A stretch of 64,000 bases of DNA, taken from positions 1,860,001 to 1,924,000 of the forward strand of contig JAPEHQ010000011.1 in assembly GCA_027405735.1 (NCBI GenBank), given 5' to 3'. Below the pieces are notes generated by a model. It was not told where the DNA came from, ran no database searches, and was given only the letters and a program-made list of their open reading frames with translations. This document shows, in pieces, positions 22,379 through 39,280 of the stretch (its first letter is position 1; each line of letters opens with the position of its first letter). The stretch comes from Mucor racemosus (taxonomy: Eukaryota; Mucoromycota; Mucoromycetes; Mucorales; Mucoraceae). A program made the translations under genes and the position numbers.

Positions 22379-23915
22379 ACACTGACTGCTTAAATTTATA
22401 TGCAAGCCAAATCTAAGATTATAAATGTTACTTTATTACACATAAAATTTAAACAAATTCATTTTCTTTAAACTTACTATTTTAATTTACGATTGTCAGC
22501 TGTAATGAGATTTGTTTTCAAGAATAGCTACGATCAAAACTATAGTTATTATACAAGACATTAGAATATTCTTTTTTTTTTGTATTTCTGTCATACCATT
22601 TGAAATTTTATCACTTTTCTGAAACATTTCGTGGGTTTGTAGCCATTTCTAGCTTTTATTGAGTAGATACAAATATTATTGCTTTTGATTTGATCTGGTG
22701 GTAATCATCAAGACATATGTTCAATAATACAGTAGTAAATAATGATATTTGATCTTAGAATGCGATTAAATGAAAATATCAGCCTGTAATATAGACTGTT
22801 ACCTATATTAAAAATATTAGCAGCCCCTTATGTTAGCATGCGTAATCAGATAAAAGAAAAGAATATCAGCTTGATAATATTCTGATATGCCTTATCAAGC
22901 GGTGAATAATATTCTTGAAATATGAAAACGAAAAAAAGAGAGAGAAACAACACACGTAGAAAAGGGTCTTCAAGGCTTTACATTATTTAGCGCCATTAAA
23001 ACCCTGCTAAATTACACATTTCAGCCAATGTAAAAGCAGCATTACAGGGCACGAACCATAAATTAAACAAAATAGGCAATATCTGGTGTTATGATAGAAA
23101 CATGCATTTTTCTATTAGAAAAATCGTCTGTCATATCATACATTTATTAAAAAATTGCAAAAGCGAGCACGCAGAGCGATGCCATAATTGATTATAGCAA
23201 GATCGAACGGCTAAGTCTCTTACACTATGGTATATATCTAAGTTTTAAATAAAAATGCGTTTTTTTTTAAACTTTTCTTATATTTAACTCCGTGCGGTCT
23301 GAAAATTCAGTTTTTGTAGCGGACATTTTTGGGGCTCATTTTACCCTTACCAACACTCATGATTTTTATCAAAAAACAGAAAAATCAAGTTTTGATACCA
23401 AAATCAACGTTTAAATATACTACATTGTGAGAGAAAATTGTAGGCATAGCTAATACGCATTTTATAAAAGCTTAATATTGAATGTTAAGTAATGAAAATT
23501 TGCACTTTTGCCCCAAAAACGGAATTTTGGTTAAGGGATTTTCATGTAATATTTTGTAATAAAAATGCTTGTTATTTTTTATTGAGCAAATATAGCACTA
23601 AATTCTGCATATGTGTATATTTTTTGTTTTTATAATTGGTAGTATAATTAACTCTAGATTTGCAAAACCAGAAAAAAAAAATTAAAAAATGTCAAAATTG
23701 ATGATCTGGACAAGAATAATTTTTGAAATTAATATTCCGCTTATAAGCTTCGTAAGTCTTAAAAATAAGAGATTTTATAATACTTGAGAACTTTTTCAAG
23801 AATTTACGATGCTGTACCCACTTAATTTGAGCTTATTACTGTAAATCTTTATACATGTTAATATTGTGTGGTAGTTTATCTCATGATAGTATAGTCTTAC
23901 TTTATAATTATTGCG

Positions 23916-24191
23916 TTAGAGGCAATTTACATTGAGCTTTGATATTATGTTTCCAATATCATAAACATAAACATGACCATCACTGAAACCTATTGTCGTC
24001 TTTTTACTCTCTTTGTCCCAAGCCAATTTATTCAATGCTTTACTAGAACCAACGTAAGTATTTACAAATGGTTTCTTTGTATTTTGATTCAAATTCCATA
24101 AACTAAATTGACTGGTTCCATCTACAGTAACATAAAACGTATCATCAGCCCGCCTGATGATAAATGTCAATTTGAAATCAGAAACATCCCA
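23916..24191 (-). pseudogene. Captured dynein intermediate chain fragment, copy in C2
   Basis: Inverted copy of the fragment at 14141-14416 with the same translation, ending GHVYVYDIG and a short non-dynein tail before the stop. It lacks an ATG. It exists because the palindrome duplicated the CACTA body, not because of separate selection. Confidence 0.7.
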
Positions 24192-25286
24192 CTGCCATTA
24201 TTATAAGCTATGAAAAGCTTGATTTTAATAATACACCAATTAAATAAAAAACAAGATAATACTAATAGCATATGGTGAGTATTTAACAACATCTAAGTAA
24301 GTTTGATAAAGTATGCTTTTAAACCCTTTTAAAAACCCTGAGGCAAACACAACATCTTGGTCTTGTAATTTATAAGTTATCCATCAAAATGTTACGATTT
24401 CCATTATACAATGAATGCACCACCTTTTATCAATCTTGAGTTCGATTTGCATAGAGTGTCAGTTTTTTACCAGTTGTGTTTTCTCTGATTATTCATTAAT
24501 ATTCAGTCATATTAAACGATGATTTGTAGCATTGCCAAAAAAAAAAAAAAATGCTTCAAGAATTGTCTGCATATCAAATTATGCGATTTGGTAGCAATGA
24601 TTGTACTTAACTATGCTTTTTGAACCTACTGATGTTAATCAGGTTAATTAGTACTTTCATTCAAAAGTAAGCTTTGCTTTATACATCTACATTCGCCAAT
24701 TTTTCTGTTGTTCGATATTGACTTTCGACCAAAATGCATTGATTATAACGTATATGATAGAACAAAATGACTAAGTCTTGAATTCTTTTTTTGTTCGAAA
24801 AAATATTATAACGTGCCCTAACATTACCAGTTAATAATTCGTTCCCAAATAAACAATAGGAAAAACATGTACTTGCATCTGCTACTTAATTTTAGTTTAT
24901 AAAAAATATTGGTCTTTTTACTGTAGTTTTAAACATAAATAAAAGAGCCGAGGAAAGAGTAGAGAAGAAAAAAGAAAAATAACTCTAAATCAGTCGATTT
25001 TGTGTGTTACAAACAGAAATTTACAAAGGCATAAATATTTATAGTGTTGCCAAACAGGTTGTTATTGTTGTTCCCATTTAGTCCCAAAAAGAAGAACATG
25101 GGAAGAACTCTTTCAAACCCCAAATTTCAAATTGATATATCTCGTCAATAAGGCAATTCTGTTGAATTAGAGTAATTCACATCTTCTGCTTTAAACCATT
25201 CAAATTATCTTCGTTATTAATTATATTATGATTGACATACTTTAATAAATTGACTAAGAAACCTTGATCTCATTGGTCTGCTCACC

Positions 25287-25347
25287 TGGGCATAATGATC
25301 TGCACAAAATTTTTTATTCTGCCCATCTGTGCAGATCATTATGCCCA
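25287..25347. repeat. Perfect 20-bp hairpin near the CACTA right end (C2)
   Basis: TGGGCATAATGATCTGCACA at 25287-25306 and its exact reverse complement at 25328-25347; mirror image of the hairpin at 12985-13045. Confidence 0.85.
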
Positions 25348-25372
25348 TAGGAAGCATAGTTAGGTCGTAGTG

Positions 25373-26960
25373 GAAGACTGATAATTGCCCTAAAATTGAT
25401 TATAAAAAATTGAGTATCTAAATTCAAGTATTACTTTTTTGAATTCGCAAGCTAGATCCAACGCTATGCTACTTTGCATTTTTTGTTTCAGCAAAAAATA
25501 TTGATTTTTCGCCGAGATAATCAAAATAATAGTTCTTATCATAACGTAACCCTATGGTGACGGGATTCCAAAATTGATTTAAAAAAAAAATGATCGAAAA
25601 TGATTAAAAAAAACCAAAAATTTTAATAGCTTATGAACTGCATAGTAAGTGGACCTAGCATATTAAATGTTTTTTATACAGTTTGGAATTCTGCATTTAT
25701 CTAAATAATATTTAGACAAATTTTTTGCATTAAATTTTGCGCAAAATGCAATTTAAATTATAGAGATTTCTTGACGATGCACATCACTTTTTATAAGCAT
25801 TTTTTGAATACAAGTAATGAATATGGTGCATCGCAAAATTATCTATCGATCTAGCTATTACTGAACCTGCTAGCTGTATTTTTCATAGAGGAAACAAGAT
25901 TTTTGTCCAATTTTTTTCAAATTCAGAATTCGGGATGAGGGTATATAAGGGAAAAATGGAAGCTAGAAACGAGAGTATCTCTTTGTATACATTTTTGAGG
26001 ACATCTCCACGAAAAATCAATATTCTTAAAAAAACTAAATTGGGTCCGGTAGAGCTTAATCAGGTCAATGGCATGAATGTGAAAAAAAATGCTGCTTAAT
26101 TTAACGAATATTTTTTAATCCATTAAAAAAATATCAAAATATGAAAAAAAAATAAAAGTGCTCAGAATTTTTTCATACTGTAATATGTTATAGAGCGCTT
26201 TAAAACAAGTAAGTTTTATTATTAATATATGTTAGCATAGCTTAATTGTTTGTACAGATATGAAGGCTCAAAGGTTTTCATTTTTAGCAGTGAAATACGT
26301 GTAAAATCTGAACCATTAGCATTGAAAAATTAATATCAACTGCAAAAAATAGGATATTTTCGGAAACTTGTTTTTGGATTAAAGCTAAACATCTCAGGTA
26401 CGTTGGCATATAATTTGTTCTTGGTGTTATTTAATACGAAAAACAAATATAACAGGGATGAAAAGTAAGACTCAGTTTTCAAGGAAAAAGCAGTGAATCT
26501 TAGGTGTTTTTGAGTGTTTCGTAAGACACAAAATAAATTGGGCAACAGTTAGCGTAATGCGAGAAACAATCCATAATTACTTGGCAGTTTTTATGTCTAA
26601 TAACGTGGATTATAAAAAGTGCTTAATGTGAGACTAGTAGAATTCAAATTTTATTCGAATAGGGAGCTACAAAAAAATTATGAAAATCAACTTTAATTTA
26701 TGGAAATATATATATATACATATATATATCAACGACGATAATTTGGTAATTATAGAGTGTAATAAACAACACAAAATAGATAGGTATTTAGAGTAAAGAG
26801 TACGTTTTTATTATTAATTCGTCAGAAAAGCAATTAAAGACTATGGAGTGTAATTGTTCACCGCTTAAGAAATTTCTGAGTGTCAGATTCAATGACAAAG
26901 GCTTACTCTAATACTTACAATATCCCGCTCATTTCAAAAAGATGTCATCACCATGGTTTT
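25373..26960 (+). repeat. Dispersed repeat R, copy R3
   Basis: Starts at the CACTA border (GAAGACTGATAATTGCCC) and continues through all R landmarks. It mirrors R2 to about 26445, then continues with sequence shared only with R1/R4/R5. The last 300 nt are weakly similar to 3190-3460. The minus-strand 69-codon ORF is not preserved intact in other copies. Confidence 0.6.
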
Positions 26961-27595
26961 CTCCTAAATCATGTATATATCATGATGTGGGGACACCAAT
27001 TTTAACAACATGTTGATCAATGCTTTCGAGATAAGCAACACAACAGGCACATGATATTCGTAAAATTAATCAGCATGGGAATGATGTACGTAACAAACAC
27101 CGATATAAACGATTATGATATCTATGTCATGGAAATATACCTATAAAGTTTAATTTTGTGCAATGCATGCATTTTTAGGTAGTATATATCAGCAATCTTA
27201 TTATTAAAAACTGAATAAATGATCCAACCCATTTGTCAAAAGACGACGGTGACGGAGTCCCATTGTATTGAACAATAGAAGATTAAAGAAAAGCTCAATG
27301 AATTTTAAATAGCACTGCTGTATGTAAATATATTAAAAAATTACTTTTTGGATACAAATAAATAATAAACACTTTCTGCTACTCTTTACCTTCTTCCTTG
27401 TTTATGGGGTTTCAAATAGACATTTTAAAGAGAGGAAAAGAAAGAAAGAAAGAGAGATAGAAGGGAAGGGGTGGGGAAGGAGACGAGGGAATGAATCTTT
27501 TATGAGTAAAAAAAAGAGAGGTACATAAAAAATAGAAGCAAAAATAAGATAAAAACACTGATTAAAAGGAGAGTATTTGTGATGAGTTCATATAA
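26961..27595. other. 3' flank of the casein kinase gene
   Basis: No gene. Includes an A/G-rich stretch at 27420-27500 (C/T-rich on the coding strand). Confidence 0.4.
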
Positions 27596-29053
27596 TTATT
27601 GGCATAAACCGCATGATAATTTGCTCCAAAATCCAGACTTTTTCGGTTGATATTGTTGTTGCTGTTGTTGATGCTGTTGCTGTTGTTGCTGTAAAGGTTC
27701 TTGTTGAATTGGGCGTTGGGATTGGTCTTTGGCACGAGTGGCATTTTGATCGACGACTTTTTTATTGGTAGTATGTTGACGAATGCTACGTTTAGACAGT
27801 GTCTGCCATCCCTTTCCATTATTGAGCAACATCCAATCATATACATCGTCATCTTGTTCACCCACTTTCTCAATGGCTTTACTAAACAATCCACGCAAAA
27901 AGTCATAATCAGGGGTTTCTTCGAAGCCTAATTTACGTACATACTGAAGGTATATACCAAATTCCTCTATTGATTTGTTTAGAAAAACTAGTGTCGTTTT
28001 TTGAAAGTTTAAATTTCAATTACCTGGATATCCATCACAAAGATCTTTAATGGCAGTTGTCTGTTTCTTTTCACCAATTTTTTCATATTTTTGTTTGTTG
28101 GTAGCAGCCTTAAGACCTTGCCAAGGCAAAGAGCCTCTCAAGAAATACATGAAAACATGACCTAAAGATTCAAGGTCATCACGACGAGATTGTTCTAAAG
28201 AAAAGAATTAAATTATCCGACTCTACAAAGTAACGAATAGGAATATTATATCATACCTCTTCCTAAATGAGTATTGATACTCATATAACGAGCAGTACCA
28301 GATAAGCTCTTTCTTTCACGATAAGGAATATGCTGTTTGGTTTTAGGATCTCTATATAACTTGGCCATGCCGAAATCCACAATAAATATTTGGTTTTCTG
28401 TTTCTGTGCCAGGCTTTCCAATCAAGAAATTATCTGGTTTAATATCTCTGTAAATGAGATTTTTTTCATGAATGGTTTGGACTCTTGTTAACTAAAGATA
28501 TTGATAAATATAACAATGAATTGAGAATGACAAGTTTTTCGTTTTTTTACCATTTGTTTAGCAAGCATGGCTGTACTTTTGACACTAAAACGTCTACCAC
28601 AGGTATCAAACATATCTTCAAGACTAGGACCTAATAAATCAATTACCAAAATATTGTGGAGTCCTTCTTGACCAAAATAATAAGCTGTTGGTATACCAAC
28701 TAAAAATCATTGCTTTGAGTATGTTTCTCCCTGTTTTTCTTATTTTTGGTTTCTTACTGGATCCTGCCATAATTTTATAAGTTCGATATTCGTCTCTTAA
28801 TTGTGGTGCATCACTTTTTCTAGGTTCAAACTTGATAGCGACTGGCTGGTTATTAAGTAAATTGATACCTTGATCAAGAACAAAACGTTAGATTATGAAA
28901 TAAAAAAAATAAAAATAAAAATGCAATGTTGGTCATACCTTCATAAATGATACCAAAACTTCCTTCGCCAATTTTCTTTCCAACTTTATAATGTACACCA
29001 ACTACATTATGTGAATTGCCTGGACTAGCAGCTGCAGCAGATGAAGTAGGCAT
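27596..29053 (-). CDS. Casein kinase 1 family Ser/Thr protein kinase
   Basis: CK1 kinase phosphorylating acidic or primed serines. Exons: 29053-28939, 28868-28758, 28699-28551, 28491-28257, 28194-28024 and 27966-27596 (383 aa). Kinase landmarks: glycine loop [15 protein letters not shown], Lys in VAIKFEPR, catalytic loop [15 protein letters not shown] in [14 protein letters not shown], and the CK1 hallmark SINTHLG in place of APE, followed by [19 protein letters not shown]. After the kinase domain the C-terminus is Gln-rich and ends SKLSCGLCQ, with two cysteines next to the end as in membrane-anchored (palmitoylated) Yck/CK1-gamma types. Exon 6 begins with [20 protein letters not shown], which fixes the acceptor. 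Yck-type versus Hhp-type is inferred from the tail only. Confidence 0.93.
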
Positions 29054-29332
29054 TTTTTTTTTCTTTTTTATTAATTTATTAAAGAATTATTATTAGTGTA
29101 TATTAAGTCAATATAATGGAGAAAAAGTGATTTTGTTGTAAATGATGTTGTATGATATTAATTATATTATAAAATGTTGTATAATTGATGTAAAATATTA
29201 TAGAAAAAACGGAATATATAATATGTATAGAAAGAAAGAGAAAAAAGAAAAAAAAAGGAGGAAGGAAGAAGAGAAGGGAAAAATAAATTGTAAGGTAAGG
29301 TAAACTTTCCTAAAATAGATGAACCTCGGGGT

Positions 29333-33521
<4,189 letters not shown>

Positions 33522-36500
33522 TTAAAATCTTTGTTGTTGTTGCTGAGGAGGAGGTCCTCTCAACATTGGTGATGGAGCAACAGCGTTCATTGGAGGTGGA
33601 GGTGGAGGAACAGCCTTTTGTGGCGGTGCTTGGAATTGTTGTTGAGGCTGATAACGTTGTTGTTGTTGTTGTTGTTGTTGTTGAGGAGGTACTTGGAATT
33701 GTTGATGAGCACTGTAATAACCAGCAGTTGTATTGGAGGAAGGAGGTGGATTTGGACCACCTAAACCTCTCATTGGAGGAGGAGGAGTAGCATTCATTGG
33801 TGGTGGGGGAACATGTTGTTGTTGTTGTTGATTTTGTGGGGGTGCAACGGCATATGTTGTAGCAGCAGGAGGGGCATTAGCAAAAGGAGTTGTTACTCTT
33901 TTAGCTGGACCAGCTGTAACTGGAGATGATTTTGTTTTGTTCATTTTAGGACTAGGAAGCATTGGAGGATCATTCCAAGCACCAGCAGCTTTAGGTGGAG
34001 GTGGGGGTGGAGAAGTAGTATTAGTAGATGGAACTGGAACAACGGGTGATGTGTGTTGAGATTGTCCATATTGTTGTTGAGGTGTATAAGCTTGAGCTTG
34101 TTGACCATATGCAGTAGGAACATAATTATTATAACCTACATTAGCAGCAGGTTGTTGATTATAAGTTTGCTGGCCGCCATAAGGGCTATATTGATTGGGA
34201 ATAGGGGCAAGTGCAGCTGTAGTAGCAGTTGGTGCATAATAATTTGTAGGTTGAACTGCAACAGGTGATACTGACTTGGCAGCAGCAATAGGTTGATAGT
34301 TTTGATATGCATTAAACTGTTGCTGCTTCAAATCATAAAGACTTTGACGAGCTACAGGTTCAGGCTTTTGTTGTTGTTGCTGATATTGATGTGATTCTTG
34401 CTCACTAGACAATAATTTCTTTTCAAAGGGAAAAGATGGTTCAATGTATTGACCAATTTGGCTAGCATTTGCATGATAAACTCTGTCGCGAACTATTGAA
34501 CCCCTACTAATAGTGGATTTATCAGCAGAAAATCTAGCAGGAGTCAAACTAATATATTTTAATGCAACATCAAGCTTGCCTTGAGTGGCCATGAATTCAG
34601 CGTACTCGCAATATTTGTTGTAAAGATCAGCAAGAGCATATGGTTCTGTTTCTTCATTTCCACTAGTAAGAGCACTATCGTCATAATCAATAGCCTTACG
34701 GAAAATGGTAATCTTTTCGACCAACTCTTGAAGTCTAGCACCATAAGTGACGGAATCTTTATCTGAGGTATCTTGGCTCTCGAATTCATCGATCCAAATT
34801 TTGGAAACCTTTTCTAAATTGCCAGCGGCAAGATAAAAGAGATTAGCATTCTTACGAAGCTCGGAATCTTCTTGATTGATAAGACGATCTCCTAATGCTT
34901 CACAAAGAGGACCAAAGTCCTTGGATTGGGCGAATGTACATAAAACGACAAGAATAGAAGACCATTCGTGAACATCAGCATCTCTAACGATAGAGTTTAA
35001 ATCTTCTTCCAAAATACCTTCCAAAAGACGAAGGTAGGCAAATTTCTTTGATTGATTTTCAAAGTATGTCTTTTGAGTACGAGCTAATAATTCACTTCCA
35101 CCACAAATAGCTAATAATAATGCATCTGAATATCTCTCAGAAGCAAGACAAACATTGACAGCAGACTCAAAATCAGCAAGAACAATGGCTCGTGTAATCA
35201 AACGATCAGTTTCATTGCTAGACTCGGCATAGAGATTGAAAGGTTTGCTGATAATTGCTTCAATAAGAGGGGCGGCAACGGTTTCAACAGGCTTTTCCTC
35301 GATGGGGCTTGCTTGCTCAGATGCAACTTGGCCAAAGAATGAATCATCTGCTTCATTCGACTCGGATTGATTAAAAAGAGTGGATGCAGTATCATTTGGA
35401 GTAGAGGTTTCCTCGGCATCTCCTTTTACGATTTCTTCAAATGTAGCCTCAGTCTCTACCTCTACATCTTCCTTCTTCTCTTTTTCTTCCTCGATTTTAT
35501 CCTTGGCCTCTTCCTCATGTTTATCAGAAGATCCCTTGCCAGAAGAAACGGCAATATCAGCAGCCTTTTTCTTTTCAAGTAGTTCATTAGCAGCAGCAGC
35601 AACTTGCTCTTTTTCGAATCCAAGATACTTCATCAGTTGCTCGCGAGCATTTTCAGAGAACAGTGTCTTTAAAACTTCCCAATCTACTTGATCCTCACTA
35701 TTTTTAATACGTTCCTCAATTAAAGCCTCAATTGTGCTTTCTGATTCAGTAGCAGATTCCAATTGCTCTGAACGTTTTACGATCTCAGGATCAGTCTCAA
35801 TGGTAGTAATCTTGATAGAACGAGAAATGGAATGTGCGGAAGAAATAGCTTGGCCAGGAACAGTGCTAGCTGTAGAAGCAGCGATAGCGGCTTGTCCTGA
35901 TTTGTTATTAAATGTTACAAGCTTACCGCTGAATCCAAATGAAGCACCAACAGGGCGACGAAGCCATTTAGGAGGGTCTTTGAGCTCGAATGCTTTGACA
36001 GTAGGGGCTGCAGATAAAAGTGCAGCTTCAAAAGGATCGTCAGATACTGGTGCGGTAGTAGAAGACAGATCATTTTCTTGAGATCCTTGAATGGATGATA
36101 CATCAATCTATAAGCTTTGTTAATGTTTACTGCTGAAATTTTTATATTGATATACTTACAGAGCCATCAAAGGATGCAGTTGCCAACAAATCAGGGTTGC
36201 GGGGACACCAATTAGCAGCAAATGTCCATTTAGTATGGCTTGATAATTCGCCATTGAGTTCACCTGTATTAGGGTTCCAACAAAGAGTTTTGCAATCTTT
36301 TCCACTAGAAATCAATAAATCAGAATCTTGTCTACACCAAGAAACATCAAGAACACCCTTAGTATGACCTGCTAATGTCTTTTCGGGCGAATGAGCATGA
36401 CGAAGATCCCATAATGAAATAATAGGGTTTTGATCATCATCAGATGCGGTAACAATTTGAGTAGCCTAAATATGAAATTAACATCAACTTTGCACTAATT

Positions 36501-37421
36501 TAGCATTGCAAAAAAAAAAAAAAGAACTTACAACATCAGGATGCCATGCGATAGCAGAAACTGAACCTTTACCGCCTGTTAATGTGTTTTGTCCAGCATA
36601 AGCAAGTGTCATAACTTCCTTTTTGTTACGAAGATCCCATACAACAGTATAACCATTAGTAGATGCAGTTGACAAAATATGTTGAACTTGACAATTCCAT
36701 GCAACACTGCTGATATCGTCCATTTTAGCCGAACGAGCACCTGGTGTATAAGGTGTGGTGGGATTATTTAAATCCCAAATATAAACCTGATAAGTAAACA
36801 ATTGAGTCATTCATTTTGTTCATTTCTAAAACCACATGATGGTATCTATATAATATTACCTCGCTATTGCTACCAGCTGAAGCCAATAAATTGGTTTGAA
36901 ATAGATTGAAATCAAGAGCCTTCAGAGTACCAGTATGAGTAGAGTTTTTAAGAATAGTAATACTTTCAGAACTATATAAAAAAAAAAGGTGTCAAAATAT
37001 CTACCGAGAAAATCAATCTAATTTGTCTAACCTTTTATTATCGAGAATAGCAGATGCATCATAAAGTTCAAGCTCTCCGTTTTCCATACCACCAGCAATA
37101 ATACCATAAGGTTTCTCGGTAGTAGCATGACCCCAAGCTAAAGTGTTGAATCTACAATAACCAAAATGTTTAAACCATTGTAGATTTCTTTCAAAATTTT
37201 TTTTTTCTTTTTTACCTTGAGGTAGTGCTAACTTTATTTGAAGTTTGAAGACTATTTGACTCGGGATTAAGGTCCAACTTGAAAATCTCAAGTTCGGACG
37301 CGTTGGAGAAGGAATCATCTAAAGCACCTGCCAAAGTACCCGTGGCAATCATAGGAGCTTGATGTCCTGGACTCCAAGTAAATGTCGCAGTACGACGAAT
37401 ATTATTCAATTTTCTTGTCAT
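33522..37421 (-). CDS. SEC31: COPII outer-coat protein Sec31
   Basis: Scaffold of the COPII coat with Sec13, driving vesicle budding at ER exit sites. Exons: 37421-37216, 37151-37032, 36971-36860, 36786-36532, 36465-36160 and 36107-33522 (1194 aa). The N-terminal WD40 propeller has TATFTWSPG, NTLAWGHATTEKPYGIIAGG, DDISSVAWNCQVQHILSTAS and SAIAWHPDV. It is followed by the WD insertion blade and alpha-solenoid (ACE1) region, e.g. ADFESAVNVCLASERYSDAL and AKIPQ-free helices around residues 450-750. The final 350 residues are Pro/Gln-rich (PPPPPMNAV, long Gln runs), the Sec23-contacting region. The ORF stops right after QQQQQRF, without the helical C-terminal domain many Sec31 proteins have. The polyQ tract is encoded by CAA/CAG repeats at 33534-33690 and may be length-variable. 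Divergent from the gene at 38546. Confidence 0.93.
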
Positions 37422-38545
37422 GTATCAAGGAAAAATGGATAAACAAAACGGAAGAAAAAGTAAATAGAAGTTCAGTGTCTGTGTTTACATAAATAAATCT
37501 TCTCTGCAGCAGCTCGTCTGTGGTTTGTGTGTGTGTCAAACAGCGAGAGGTTGCAACGGACTTGAAAATTGTTTGAATTCATTATCAATATTCGAGGTCA
37601 AACATTGACATTTGGATAGAGAGAGTATTTCTAAGGAATAATTTAGCAACCTGCTTTTCTTTTTAAAAAGAAAGTGCATAAAATGCACATCGCAGCAATG
37701 GGTTAAATGTGAATGGATGAGTCATTTTGTTAAGCAATTAAGACAAGGCACATAAAAAAAAAGTTCGATTTATTGTGACAAATATACGCATGGTAGATTT
37801 TAAAGAATTTTTTCTGCTGTTTATATATTAGTTGGGCCGTATCTAAAACATTGAAAACATACCTCAACATATCAAGAAAATATTTCTTTTTTTTAATTTT
37901 CCTTTATTTAGCATTCAAATTGATTAAATAGAAATTCAATTGAACATTGTGCTTTTTTCAAAGCCAAAAATATACTCACAACAAGCATTTAAAGAATTTT
38001 TGGATCTAGTTTCCAATAATTTAAAGCAAAATTAATCATTTGAAGTATACTTTAATATACAATATCAATCTTGTATTTTAATTTGAACAATATCTAGTAT
38101 CAATATTGAATTTGAGGCTGCATTGTCAACCCTATCGTTCGAAATATGTCGAGCCATGTTTTCCTATCTCTTTTTGACAAAAAGAGAAGTTGATGTGGTT
38201 TTCGATGCTTTGTCGTATATCAATTCAGTATTTTGGTTTCTTTATATCATTCACTTTTAAAAGCGATATTCAATAAAAGTTTTTGTTTATGAATGTATGT
38301 CATTCAAATGGATGTACCATTACTGCTCCTTTCAACTTCTTCAACAAGTGGTTTTCGGAGTGCTTTCATAATGTGCCATCTTCGCCAATACGTCACCTAA
38401 TGTAAACAGTCTTTGTTCATATCTTGGAAGTTTTTGCATTTTCCCGTTTTCATTCAACGTATTTACAATAAGCTTTTCATCTTGAAAAAAAGCGATATCT
38501 CTCTTTTTTTCTGTTAGAACTATTTAATTTGTGTTCATTTGCAAA
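37422..38545. other. Divergent intergenic region SEC31 / orphan gene
   Basis: 1.1 kb with no gene. It must contain both promoters; a pyrimidine-rich stretch around 38490-38530 precedes the orphan gene. Confidence 0.4.
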
Positions 38546-39280
38546 ATGGCTGGTAAGCATAGAAGCGATACAACTGTGATCCTCATTTTACTTATGAGAA
38601 TGTTATTAGGAAACAACTCCAAGAAGACTACCGAAAGAAGAGATTCCTCTGTTTATAAGCAACAACAAAGAAAGAACTCTGCAGGTAATTTAAAATTACT
38701 TAATTCTACTGTTGATTTACTCAAGTTTCAATAAAGGTGGAGCTGGAGCAAAGAAGGATAATTCAGTGCATCATAACAGTAATAACAAAATACTTAACCC
38801 TAAAGCTCAACAAGCAGCTGGAGCAGCTATTTTATCGGCAGTTACCTCACCACAACCATCTGGATTAGTCCAACCGCAACAACAATCAGTCGGTGCTAAT
38901 GGATTTAATAGAGGAGAGCTTGTAGAGTTTTTAAATATGCGTAAATATTTGATTTGTGATTAAAGCAGCAATGGGACAGTTTAATAATAATTCGAATTAG
39001 GCTATTCTGATGCATTAACGGCTTATCATGATACCAACCTAGACCCCAAGATGAGACCTGAAAAATACGAAAGTATTAAACCAACGACTACATCAGCTTG
39101 GGGCAAAACCAACAATGGAGTGCCATCTGCTTGGGGTCAGCAATCTCAACACCAAATTAAAGGTAATTAGAAATAATTTTTCAATAGGTACAAAATGTTG
39201 AATATTTTATTAATATAGATTCAAATGGTGTAATGGCAAATGGTTCTGATTTTTTAAGCGAATTGAATAAAAAATTCTAA
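38546..39280 (+). CDS. Hypothetical low-complexity protein (169 aa)
   Basis: Five exons with good splice sites: 38546-38552, 38610-38684, 38737-38940, 39001-39162 and 39219-39280; the summed frame closes exactly (510 nt). The start MAG|NNSKK uses a 7-nt first exon with donor GTAAGC. The N-terminal half is basic and Gln/Asn-rich. The one ordered-looking stretch is GELVEFLNMRYSDALTAYHD followed by TNLDPKMRPEKYESIKP. Two short repeats follow (TTSAWGKT, PSAWGQQ), and it ends in FLSELNKKF. No signal peptide or membrane segment. I do not recognise the family; the SAW repeats could be short binding motifs. Its stop codon overlaps that of the Yippee gene on the other strand. Confidence 0.7.

Larger units (their letters stand above)
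21082..25372. mobile_element. CACTA-like element, copy C2 (inverted, chimeric)
   Basis: The right end (25372, GGTCGTAGTG) and the sequence back to about 22745 are almost identical to C1 inverted, including the GAA (=TTC) flank and repeat R beyond it. The left end (21082, CATTACGGCCGAC) and the part up to 22745 instead resemble copies C3 and C4, with their S-block flank. The flanks therefore give no matching target duplication (AAG left, GAA right). It contains a 732-bp insertion (21647-22378), a dynein fragment and the terminal hairpin (25287-25347). Confidence 0.7.
11885..26445. repeat. Large imperfect palindrome (inverted repeat) with transposon arms
   Basis: Arm 1 (11885-about 15590) is the reverse complement of arm 2 (about 22745-26445): paired positions sum to about 38332 throughout, e.g. 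14162-14416 with 23916-24170. By eye the arms are nearly identical from 12640 to 15590 and show a few substitutions further out. Inside 15590/22745 the pairing abruptly becomes diverged. The arms hold part of repeat R, the CACTA element body and a dynein gene fragment. The roughly 7-kb spacer holds other repeats and a Tc1 element. Confidence 0.85.

Noticed and set aside
33530..33690. Plus-strand Val/Glu-rich ORF at 33479-33790
   Set aside because: Antisense of the Gln/Pro repeat tail of Sec31.
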